This document shows positions 15,853 through 22,555 of a stretch of 64,000 nucleotides of DNA, piece after piece; within the stretch, counting starts at the first letter, position 1; each line of letters starts with the position of its first letter. Made by a program: the position numbers and the translations under genes. The stretch is from Frankiaceae bacterium (GTDB lineage Bacteria > Actinomycetota > Actinomycetes > BP-191). The notes beneath the pieces are model-generated. The model saw nothing but the letters and a program-made list of their open reading frames with translations. It searched no databases and was not told the DNA's origin. The stretch is taken from the NCBI GenBank assembly GCA_035556555.1, contig DATMES010000020.1, forward strand, positions 62,001-126,000. Reading direction: 5' to 3'.

Positions 15853-16317
15853 ATGTCGTACGTCGATCCGCGCGGTCCGCGCTTCGCCGCCTGGCTGACC
15901 GCCACCGTCCTCGCGATCACCCTGCTCACAGGGTCCGCGCTCCTCGCCGGCGCGCAGACGCTCGTCTTCGTCACCGGCGCGGCGTTCGGGCTGGGGGCGG
16001 CGCCGTACGGCGTCGTCTTCCGCCGCCTCGTACGTCCCCGCCTCGCCCCGCCCGCCGAGCTGGAGGCGGAGCTGCCGCCGCGGTTCGCGCAGGCGGTCGG
16101 CGCGGCGTTCGGCCTCGTCGCCACCCTCGGCTACGCGACCGGCGTCACCACCCTCGGCAACGCCGCCACCGCGCTCGCGCTGGCGGCGGCGTTCCTCAAC
16201 GCGGCGTTCGGCTTCTGCCTCGGGTGCGAGGTCCTGCTGCTCGCCCGCCGCGTCCTCGGCCGCGCCGAGATCACCCGCTACGTCCACCGACCCACCAACC
16301 AGGGAGCTTCCGCATGA
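15853..16317 (+). CDS. DUF4395 family membrane protein
   Basis: This 154-aa protein has four hydrophobic segments in two pairs (about 12-50 and 85-125) and starts MSYVDPRGPRFAAWLTATVL, as DUF4395 proteins do. FCLGCEVLLLARR carries a conserved Cys pair near the last helix. Family members are linked to sulfurtransferase and thioredoxin genes; the biochemical role is unproven. AGGAG precedes the ATG, and the stop overlaps the sulfurtransferase ATG (ATGA). The cysteine leader upstream points to regulation by sulfur status. Confidence 0.82.
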   Translation: MSYVDPRGPRFAAWLTATVLAITLLTGSALLAGAQTLVFVTGAAFGLGAAPYGVVFRRLVRPRLAPPAELEAELPPRFAQAVGAAFGLVATLGYATGVTTLGNAATALALAAAFLNAAFGFCLGCEVLLLARRVLGRAEITRYVHRPTNQGASA

Positions 16318-17147
16318 GCCGCGCTCGATCCTTAGTTTCCGCCGAGCAGGCCGAGGGCCTGATCGGGGCGCCGGGCGTCGTCTTCGTCGAGGTCGACGAG
16401 GACGTGTCCGCGTACGACAAGGGCCACATCGAGGGCGCCGTACGCCTCGACTGGAAGACCGAGCTGCAGGACCAGGTCAAGCGCGACTTCGTCGACAAGG
16501 GCCAGTTCGAGCAGCTGCTCTCCGCGAAGGGCATCGCCAACGACGACACCGTGATCCTCTACGGCGGCAACAACAACTGGTTCGCCGCCTACGCCTACTG
16601 GTACTTCAAGCTCTACGGCCACCACGACGTCAAGCTCCTCGACGGCGGCCGCAAGAAGTGGGAGCTCGACTCCCGCCCCCTCACCACCGACGTCGCCGAC
16701 CGGCCCGCGACGACGTACACCGCGCGGGAGCAGGACCTGTCCATCCGCGCGTTCCGCGACGAGGTCCTCGACGCCATCGGCACCAAGAACCTCGTCGACG
16801 TACGGTCCCCCGACGAGTTCTCCGGCAAGCTGCTCGCCCCCGCGCACCTGCCGCAGGAGCAGAGCCAGCGCGCAGGCCACATCCCCACCGCCGCCAACAT
16901 CCCGTGGTCCCAGGCTGCCAACGAGGACGGCACGTTCAAGTCCGACGACGAGCTGAAGGCGCTGTACGAGGCCAAGGGCGTCACGGCGGACAAGCCGACG
17001 ATCGCGTACTGCCGGATCGGCGAGCGGTCCTCGCACACGTGGTTCGTCCTGCGCGAGCTTCTGGGCCACTCCGACGTCAAGAACTACGACGGGTCGTGGA
17101 CCGAGTACGGCTCCCTGGTCGGCGTCCCGATCGAGATCGGGTCCTGA
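16314..17147 (+). CDS. Thiosulfate sulfurtransferase (rhodanese, two-domain)
   Basis: This 277-aa protein has two rhodanese domains. The inactive N-terminal one (about 5-120) has FVEVDEDVSAYDKGHIEGA. The catalytic one (about 140-270) has LVDVRSPDEFSGK and active-site Cys233 in AYCRIGERSSHTW. It resembles the actinobacterial SseA/CysA2-type enzymes that move sulfane sulfur from thiosulfate or mercaptopyruvate to acceptors. ATGA overlap with the DUF4395 gene and a 1-nt gap to sseC make one operon. Confidence 0.92.
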   Translation: MSRARSLVSAEQAEGLIGAPGVVFVEVDEDVSAYDKGHIEGAVRLDWKTELQDQVKRDFVDKGQFEQLLSAKGIANDDTVILYGGNNNWFAAYAYWYFKLYGHHDVKLLDGGRKKWELDSRPLTTDVADRPATTYTAREQDLSIRAFRDEVLDAIGTKNLVDVRSPDEFSGKLLAPAHLPQEQSQRAGHIPTAANIPWSQAANEDGTFKSDDELKALYEAKGVTADKPTIAYCRIGERSSHTWFVLRELLGHSDVKNYDGSWTEYGSLVGVPIEIGS

Positions 17148-17148
17148 C

Positions 17149-17442
17149 GTGTGCGGCGCCACCACTGGGGGTCTGTCACTGGAAGGGATCGACATGGCCA
17201 CGGAGACGGTGATCCAAGGGGTCGTCGAGAACGAGGGCGAGCCGGTGCCCGGCGCGTTCGTGCGGCTGCTCGACTCCTCGGGTGAGTTCACGGCGGAGGT
17301 CGTGACGTCGGCCACCGGAGGGTTCCGCTTCTTCGCGGCGCCGGGGTCGTGGACCGTTCGCGCCCTCTCCTCCGCCGGCGCTGCTCAGGCGACCGTCGAG
17401 GCTGCTCAGGGGTCCGTCGCCGAGGCGACCATCTCCCTCTAG
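17149..17442 (+). CDS. sseC: SseC-like DUF1416 protein
   Basis: This 97-aa protein starts VCGATTGGLSLEGIDMATET, keeping the near-terminal Cys of the family, then GAFVRLLDSSGEFTAEVV and FRFFAAPGSWTVRALS, matching mycobacterial SseC (DUF1416) closely. A transthyretin-like beta-sandwich is expected. The role in sulfur transfer is not established, but the gene always travels with the sulfurtransferase. The GTG start 1 nt after the previous stop is chosen because it retains the Cys. Confidence 0.88.
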   Translation: MCGATTGGLSLEGIDMATETVIQGVVENEGEPVPGAFVRLLDSSGEFTAEVVTSATGGFRFFAAPGSWTVRALSSAGAAQATVEAAQGSVAEATISL

Positions 17443-17481
17443 AGAGACGCCGGGGTGGGGCGGGCGCCCCGCCCCGGCTCC

Positions 17482-17844
17482 TCAGTAGACGAGTGCCTGC
17501 GCGCCGTCGCGCATGATCTCCTCGAGGAACGCCTGCGCGCCCGCGATGCGGATGCCGGGCAGCACGTCCTCCGGCCCGATCGAACGGCGCGCGGCGCACT
17601 GCGTGCACAGCGTCACCGTTCCTCCCGCGAGCACTGCCTCGAGCAGGTCAGCGAGCGGCGCCGCCTCGGGCAGCACGAACGCCTCCGCCCTTCCGGGGAG
17701 GGCGAACCACGCGGACTCGCCTGTCAGCCACAGGGAGACCGGCACTCCGGACGCCACTGCTATCGCGGCGACGGTGAAGGCCTGGGAGCAGCGTTCGGGC
17801 GCGTCCTCGCCCGCTGTGACCTTGACCACCAGGCTCGTCGCCAC
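17482..17844 (-). CDS. DsrE-family protein
   Basis: This 120-aa protein has a DsrE/F-like alpha/beta fold: an N-terminal strand ATSLVVKVTAG, ERCSQAFTVAAIAVASGVPVSLWLTGESAW and LCTQCAARRSIGPEDVLPG with a CxxC pair. DsrE-like proteins act as sulfur carriers or interaction partners. It ends convergently with the SseC operon, which fits sulfur metabolism. GGAGG lies 5 nt before the GTG start, which is 14 nt after the subtilase stop on the same strand. Confidence 0.8.
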   Translation of the reverse strand: MATSLVVKVTAGEDAPERCSQAFTVAAIAVASGVPVSLWLTGESAWFALPGRAEAFVLPEAAPLADLLEAVLAGGTVTLCTQCAARRSIGPEDVLPGIRIAGAQAFLEEIMRDGAQALVY

Positions 17845-17858
17845 GCGTACCTCCGCCG

Positions 17859-19109
17859 CTATCTCCGCAGCGACTCGCTCGCCGCGTAGAACGCATCTTC
17901 CACCGGTCTGGCCGGCAGTGGCTTGGTGCCGTTGAGCACCGCCAGTGCGGTGGGGAGGGTGTGCTCGCTGACCTCGCCGTAACCCATCTTCGGGTAGAAG
18001 GCGTACGGCAGGTCCGCGGGCTGCGGGACGGGCGGGTACTGCACCGACCCGCTCGGCGTGCCGTCGTAGCGGCTGTCGTGCGGGTTGGGGTCCGCGGTCC
18101 TGCGGATGACCTCGTGGAGGTCGGCCGGCGTCAGCGTCCCGTCGGCCAGCGGGCCGCTCTTCGGGCGGGGCCTGCCCGCGGGGATCGTCACGAGGCCCTT
18201 GCCCGAGTGGCCCCACCTGGCTCGCGCGTCGGCGACGAGCCGGGCGGCGTACCCGGTGATCCGCGGGCTCGAGCTGGACGTGCCGCTGAAGCTCGTCGAC
18301 CCGAAGTCGTACGGCTGCGCGGCCACCGTCCCGAAGCCGTCCATGACGACGTGCGGGTCGAGGTTGCTGAACGTCGTGTACCCGCCGTTGTCGTTCGCCC
18401 CGGCGATGAGGCTGCCCTTCGGGGCGTTGTACGCGCTCAGCTCCATGGGGTAGCTGGCGCCGTAGCCGGCGACGCCGTTGCCCGCAGCGATGACGACGAG
18501 CTTGCCGCTGTCGATCACCTCGCGGACCCGCTCGTCGGGGATGCCGGTGGGGAGGTCCTGGATGTTCAGGTGCACGACGTCGATCCACGACTGCCGGGCG
18601 ACCCAGCTCATCAGCGCGCTGACCGACGACGTGCCGTCGTACCAGTTGAGGACGACGAGCTGCGCGTCGGGCGCGAGGCCGTACGCCCCGCCGCACGCGA
18701 TCTGGCTCGACGCCTGCGCGCCGTGCGGATAGTTGTCGACGAGCTCGGTGGCGGCGCCCTGCCCGCCGTAGAACGACAGGTTCGTCCCTGGAACGTGGTA
18801 CAGCGTGTCCGGCTTCACCGCGGCGAGCGCCTTCTTGCTCCGGTACTTCGACTCCTCGTACGTCTTGGCGAACGTCAGCTTCAACGGCTTCGACGACGAG
18901 GGGTACGCCGCCGTCCGCGAGCGCGGGTGCGTCAGCCCAGGGCGGCGCCAGCAGGGGTGGAACGGGTTCGTCCCCGTGTCGAACGTCGCCACGACCACCG
19001 CCGCCGGCTTCGGCTTCGGGGCCGCGCCGGCGCCGGGCGCGCCAGGCAGCGTGACCGCGGCGAGCGCGAGCGCGACGACACCGCGCCGTACGAGGCGTGA
19101 GCCCGGCAT
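17859..19109 (-). CDS. Secreted subtilisin-like serine protease (S8), compact form
   Basis: This 416-aa protein has a signal peptide (about 1-29, MPGSRLVRRGVVALALAAV to PGAGAA) and an S8 domain with Asp44 (ATFDTGTN), His129 (NYPHGAQAS), Asn211 (IAAGNGVAG) and Ser278 (SFSGTSSSSPRITG). There is no clear I9 propeptide: the catalytic Asp comes only ~15 residues after the signal peptide. The C-terminal ~90 residues are Pro-rich without a recognised domain. GGGAGG precedes the ATG at 19109. It is distinct from the larger protease at 2649. Confidence 0.88.
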   Translation of the reverse strand: MPGSRLVRRGVVALALAAVTLPGAPGAGAAPKPKPAAVVVATFDTGTNPFHPCWRRPGLTHPRSRTAAYPSSSKPLKLTFAKTYEESKYRSKKALAAVKPDTLYHVPGTNLSFYGGQGAATELVDNYPHGAQASSQIACGGAYGLAPDAQLVVLNWYDGTSSVSALMSWVARQSWIDVVHLNIQDLPTGIPDERVREVIDSGKLVVIAAGNGVAGYGASYPMELSAYNAPKGSLIAGANDNGGYTTFSNLDPHVVMDGFGTVAAQPYDFGSTSFSGTSSSSPRITGYAARLVADARARWGHSGKGLVTIPAGRPRPKSGPLADGTLTPADLHEVIRRTADPNPHDSRYDGTPSGSVQYPPVPQPADLPYAFYPKMGYGEVSEHTLPTALAVLNGTKPLPARPVEDAFYAASESLRR

Positions 19110-19430
19110 GTGTTCCTCCCCTGTCGAACCCGTCACTTCGACGGCGAGGACGTAGTGCCCTGCGACAGGCCCTAGGCCGTTCGCCGCAACGGCTCCGCCT
19201 CACGGCCCATGAGGTACGTCCGCTCTCGTCCCGCCTGCGACCGGAACGTCCTCGGGGTGCCCGATTCGGGTAGCCCGATCGGCCCCCACCGTAGGCACTA
19301 CCCGTCACACGGAGTGATCTGGTCCTCGAACGGTCCCGCCGGACTATCGGCCGGGGCTTTGGTCCCGCCGATCAATCTGCTGTAAGTCCCGAAGGCGACT
19401 TCGGGCCCAGCCTCGGAAGGAACCGCCTCG
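19110..19430. other. 321-bp divergent intergenic region with DosR-box-like element and hairpins
   Basis: No gene is visible. It holds the start regions of the subtilase (leftward) and the WxL-like protein (rightward), a spaced inverted repeat cgggtag/ctacccg around 19268-19313, the GGGGC-TTTG-GTCCC element at 19353-19366, and a GCGA-loop hairpin (cccgaag/cttcggg) at 19388-19405 in what would be the leader of the rightward gene. Confidence 0.6.
19353..19366 (+). promoter_or_regulatory. GGGRC-N4-GTCCC element, copy 1 (DosR-box-like)
   Basis: GGGGC TTTG GTCCC is an inverted repeat with a 4-nt spacer, the geometry of the mycobacterial DosR box (TTSGGGACTWWAGTCCCSAA). It lies about 65 nt before the ATG of the WxL-like gene. 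The upstream flank tcggccggg is shared with the second copy at 63384-63397. It could also fold as an RNA hairpin here. Confidence 0.45.
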
Positions 19431-19976
19431 ATGCGCAAGCGCCTCGCACTCGCTCTGTCCCTCGCCTCCGCCGGCAGCATGGTCCTGCTGGCCGCGCCGG
19501 CCGACGCCGCGCAGGGCGTCACCTTCACCCTGACCGCCGGAGCGCTCAACGTGAGCGACCCCGCCGACACCTCCCTGGGCTCGGTCGCCACCGGCACCGC
19601 CTCCGTGTCCAGCACCCTCGGCAACACGACCGTCACCGACGCCCGCGGCGCCCTGCTCGGCACGTGGACCGCGAGCGTGACGTCGACCGACTTCACGACC
19701 GGTGCCGCGTCGGCGGACGAGACGATCGGCAAGGCCCTCGTGTCGTACGCCTCGGGCACGGCCACCGCGTCCAGCGGCACCGCGGTCCGCGTCCCCGGGC
19801 AGGCGACGACGCTGCTCGCGCAGGACATGAGCGTCTCCCGTACGGCGTTCTCCGCCACCGGCGTCGTCGGCAACAACTCGACCACGTGGGTCCCGACCGT
19901 CACCGTCACCATCCCGTCGGACTCCGTCGCCGGCACGTACTCGGGCACGATCACCCACTCGGTCACGGGTGCCTAG
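19431..19976 (+). CDS. Secreted WxL-domain-like surface protein
   Basis: This 181-aa protein has a signal peptide (1-27, MRKRLALALSLASAGSMVLL to ADAA) and one beta-rich domain starting VTFTLTAGALNVSDPAD. DARGALLGTWTASVTSTDF resembles the W-x-(L/V) motif region of WxL domains, and the final PTVTVTIPSDSVAGTYSGTITHSV is typical of them. WxL proteins bind peptidoglycan non-covalently. The next gene encodes the usual DUF916-like partner. GGAAGG precedes the ATG. Confidence 0.75.
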   Translation: MRKRLALALSLASAGSMVLLAAPADAAQGVTFTLTAGALNVSDPADTSLGSVATGTASVSSTLGNTTVTDARGALLGTWTASVTSTDFTTGAASADETIGKALVSYASGTATASSGTAVRVPGQATTLLAQDMSVSRTAFSATGVVGNNSTTWVPTVTVTIPSDSVAGTYSGTITHSVTGA

Positions 19977-20018
19977 GTTCGCCCACCTGAGCGCTCCCCG
20001 CTGAGGTACAACAGCCTC

Positions 20019-21206
20019 ATGCGCAGAGCCCTCGCGATGCTCCTGCTGATGGCCGGGACTCTCGTCCCGGCCATCAGCGCGTCCGCACAGTCCCAGAACG
20101 GCGGCGTCGGCATCCGCCTCCTCGAGGCTCCGACCGCCCGCGAGAAGGACCCGCGCGCGCGGCGGTCGATCGTCGACCACGTGAAGCCGGGGGCGTCGTT
20201 CAGCAGGAAGTTCGAGGTCTCCAACACCACGAGCGGGCAGCGGCTGATCTCGATCTACGCCGCCGCGGCCGACGTCGTCGGGGGGCAGTTCGTCCCCGCC
20301 GACGGACGTACCCAGAACGAGCTCTCCGGCTGGATCACCCTCGACACCAACAACGCCGACCTCCCCGCCGGGGGCACCGTGCAGCCGCGGCTCACGATCA
20401 CCGTGCCGCCGACCGCGACCGAGGGGGAGCGGTACGCCGTCATCTGGGCCGAGCTGCCACCGGCCACGCCACCGGCCGGGGGCGTCGCCGTCGTCAACCG
20501 CGTCGGCCTGCGCGTCTACCTGTCCGTCGGCGCCGGCGGCGAGCCCGCGACCGACTTCGTCATCGAGTCGCTCACCGCCGAACGCGACGCGCAGAAGCGC
20601 CCCGTCGTCCAGGCCACCGTCAAGAACACCGGCGGCCGCGCGCTCGACCTCTCCGGCAACCTCCGCCTGACCAACGGGCCTGGCGGGCTGTCGGCGGGGC
20701 CGTTCGACGCCCGTCTCGGCACGACGCTCGCCATCGGCGCCAGCGCGCCCGTCACCATCCCGCTCGACCCGAGCCTGCCGGACGGTCCGTGGGACGCGCG
20801 GATCGAGCTGCGTTCCAGCACGACGGTGCGGACGGCTGAGGCGACGATCACGTTCCCCGCGGCGGCCGGCGCGACCGCGTCCCCCGTCGCCGCGGACCCC
20901 GTCGAGGAGAAGTCCTCGTCGTCCATGCTGCCGGTGCTGCTCGCGGTCGGCGGCGGCGTACTCCTCCTGCTGCTCCTCCTCTTCCTGCTGCTCCGCCGCC
21001 GATCGTCCGCGCCGCCGACCGTGGCGCTGCCGCTCGACGACGTGCTGACCGAGCTGCGTACGGCGGAGGGGAAGCGGCGTACGGAGCTCATGGGGATGGC
21101 GGCGGCGTACGGCAAGGAGGCGATCATGGCGTCGCCCGCGCTGGCGGCGCTGCCGGTGCAGACGGCGCGCGACCTCGGCGAACGGGTGGCCAAGACCGGC
21201 CGGTGA
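20019..21206 (+). CDS. DUF916-like membrane-anchored surface protein (WxL partner)
   Basis: This 395-aa protein has a signal peptide (1-24), two beta-sandwich regions, a transmembrane helix (about 308-328, a Leu-rich run ending RRRSS) and a ~70-aa cytoplasmic tail. GIRLLEAPTAREKDPRARRSI followed by SFSRKFEVSNTTSGQRLISIY, and VNRVGLRVYLSVG, match DUF916/WxL peptidoglycan-binding proteins. It probably displays or retains the WxL-like protein at the surface. It follows that gene by 42 nt. Confidence 0.78.
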   Translation: MRRALAMLLLMAGTLVPAISASAQSQNGGVGIRLLEAPTAREKDPRARRSIVDHVKPGASFSRKFEVSNTTSGQRLISIYAAAADVVGGQFVPADGRTQNELSGWITLDTNNADLPAGGTVQPRLTITVPPTATEGERYAVIWAELPPATPPAGGVAVVNRVGLRVYLSVGAGGEPATDFVIESLTAERDAQKRPVVQATVKNTGGRALDLSGNLRLTNGPGGLSAGPFDARLGTTLAIGASAPVTIPLDPSLPDGPWDARIELRSSTTVRTAEATITFPAAAGATASPVAADPVEEKSSSSMLPVLLAVGGGVLLLLLLLFLLLRRRSSAPPTVALPLDDVLTELRTAEGKRRTELMGMAAAYGKEAIMASPALAALPVQTARDLGERVAKTGR

Positions 21207-21237
21207 TCACCTGGTCGCGCCGGAAGGTCGTCGCGGC

Positions 21238-21243
21238 GATACT
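21238..21243 (+). promoter_or_regulatory. Possible -10 (GATACT) for PIG-L gene
   Basis: GATACT ends 7 nt before the ATG at 21251 and supports that start over the GTG at 21203. Confidence 0.35.
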
Positions 21244-21250
21244 GCGCGTC

Positions 21251-22045
21251 ATGCCTGCCAACCGGACGCTCGCCTGCGTCTTCGCGCACCCGGACGACGA
21301 CGCCTACGGGGCCGCGGGAAGCGTGGCGCTGCACGCCGACGAGCCGGACTTCCGGTTCGTCCTCGTCCACGCGACCGCGGGCGAGCAGGGCGACATCCGG
21401 GACGGGTTCCCGGCCACGCGAGAGACCCTCGGTGCCATCCGACGGGCCGAGGACGAAGCCGCGTGGCGTGCGCTCGGCCGCGTCCCCGACCGGCACGAGT
21501 GGCTCGGTCTGCCTGACGGCGGGGTCGCCGACGTTCCTCGCGAGGACGTCGTCGCCGCGGTCGAGCGGATCCTTGCGGAGGAGGAGCCCGCTGTCGTCGT
21601 GACGTTCGGCCCCGACGGCATCTTCGGACATCCCGACCACATCGCGATCGGCGCGGCCACTGACGAGGCGTTCCTGCGTCTGCGCACCGGCACGCGATCC
21701 GGGTTCCAGCGCCTGGCGCATGGCGCGGTCCCGCAGTCAGTGTTCGATCGGTGGAACCGCCAGCGCGCCGAGCTCGGGCTCTTCACCTTCGACCCGACGC
21801 GGACGTACCACATGCGCGGGGTTCCGGACGAGCAGATCCACGTCACGGTCGACTGTCAACGGGTGGCGAGCCGCATCGTCGCCGGACTCCGCGAGCACCG
21901 GAGCCAGCTGCACGTCATGTCCGACGACCCGGACAACACCGACCAGTGGGAACGGCGCGTGCGGCGCGAGTGGTACACGCTCGTCTGGCCGGACGAGCGG
22001 CCGGACGGGGAGATGCTCACCGACCTCTTCGACGGCCTGGCCTGA
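21251..22045 (+). CDS. PIG-L family deacetylase
   Basis: This 264-aa protein is a zinc-dependent LmbE/PIG-L N-deacetylase. The first motif is FAHPDDDAYGAAG, and the zinc-binding HPDH is found in TFGPDGIFGHPDHIAIG. The substrate class is N-acetylated sugars or conjugates; it is not clearly MshB or Mca. An in-frame GTG at 21203 overlapping the previous stop (GTGA) is an alternative start giving 16 more residues, but the -10-like hexamer and the short family N-terminus favour 21251. Confidence 0.82.
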   Translation: MPANRTLACVFAHPDDDAYGAAGSVALHADEPDFRFVLVHATAGEQGDIRDGFPATRETLGAIRRAEDEAAWRALGRVPDRHEWLGLPDGGVADVPREDVVAAVERILAEEEPAVVVTFGPDGIFGHPDHIAIGAATDEAFLRLRTGTRSGFQRLAHGAVPQSVFDRWNRQRAELGLFTFDPTRTYHMRGVPDEQIHVTVDCQRVASRIVAGLREHRSQLHVMSDDPDNTDQWERRVRREWYTLVWPDERPDGEMLTDLFDGLA

Positions 22046-22087
22046 CGTCCGCGTCCTCGTCGGGCTCGGGTCCAGGCGCGCGGCCGG

Positions 22088-22093
22088 TAGGCT
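22088..22093 (+). promoter_or_regulatory. -10 element (TAGGCT) of leaderless 34-aa gene
   Basis: TAGGCT ends 7 nt before the ATG at 22101. Confidence 0.5.
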
Positions 22094-22100
22094 CCGTTCC

Positions 22101-22205
22101 ATGACCATCGAGCACGTCTTCACCGGGCTGCTGATCGCGGTGTTCCTGTTGATCGGCTGGTTCTCGGTGTACGTCGTCTACAAGCTCTACCAGGGCCAGC
22201 GCTGA
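22101..22205 (+). CDS. Small single-pass membrane protein (34 aa)
   Basis: MTIEHVFTGLLIAVFLLIGW and the rest encode one transmembrane helix (about 8-27) with a short basic tail ending YKLYQGQR. A clean leaderless promoter and a good start support it as a real gene despite its size. It stands between the PIG-L gene and the RiPP-like gene. No function is known. Confidence 0.6.
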   Translation: MTIEHVFTGLLIAVFLLIGWFSVYVVYKLYQGQR

Positions 22206-22279
22206 CCCTCCTTGCGCCACCGCGGTAGCCACGCGACGCTGCACCGGTCCACCCCTACGGACCGAAACGGGGATCCACC

Positions 22280-22468
22280 GTGAAGAAGACCCTCTCGCTG
22301 CGCGCCGAGCGCCTCGCCGAGCTGACGACCGCCGACCTCGACTGCGTCGTCGGCGCCGGGCAGATCACCGGTACGACGTGCCCCGTGCGCACCTGCAACC
22401 CGCCCACCGTGAACCTCGCGACCTGCGAGTCGGTCCCCAACTGCCCGACGCTCCCCGTCTGCGACTGA
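22280..22468 (+). CDS. RiPP-like (lanthipeptide-type) precursor peptide, orphan
   Basis: This 62-aa peptide looks like a ribosomal natural-product precursor. The leader MKKTLSLRAERLAELTTADL followed by DCVVGAGQ matches the L-x-L-x-x-E-x-L-x-E-L-(T/S)-x-x-(E/D)-L-x-x-V-x-G-(A/G) leaders common in Actinomycetota. The core (about 29-62) is rich in Cys (34, 39, 49, 55, 61), Thr and Pro (TCPVRTCNPPTV, CESVPNCPTLPVCD). The start is GTG. No LanB/C, LanM, radical SAM, protease or transporter gene is adjacent, so any maturation would rely on enzymes elsewhere. Confidence 0.6.
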   Translation: MKKTLSLRAERLAELTTADLDCVVGAGQITGTTCPVRTCNPPTVNLATCESVPNCPTLPVCD

Positions 22469-22543
22469 CCGTCGCCGGGTCGGTGACGCTCACCCCCGCC
22501 GACGACGCGGACCTGCGCCTGCCGACCGTTCCCGGCCGCGCGG

Positions 22544-22549
22544 CAGAAT
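22544..22549 (+). promoter_or_regulatory. Possible -10 (CAGAAT) for leaderless acyl-CoA dehydrogenase
   Basis: CAGAAT ends 6 nt before the GTG at 22556. The same hexamer and spacing precede the starts at 48833 and 56407. Confidence 0.4.
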
Positions 22550-22555
22550 GGCCGC

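Noticed and set aside
19250-19430. A c-di-GMP riboswitch before the WxL-like gene
   Set aside because: The conserved core of the class I aptamer was not found; only generic hairpins are present.
22101-22205. Treating the 34-aa frame as the tail of the longer frame beginning at 21720
   Set aside because: The upstream part of that frame is a shadow of the PIG-L gene; the membrane helix starts at its own ATG behind a good -10 element.
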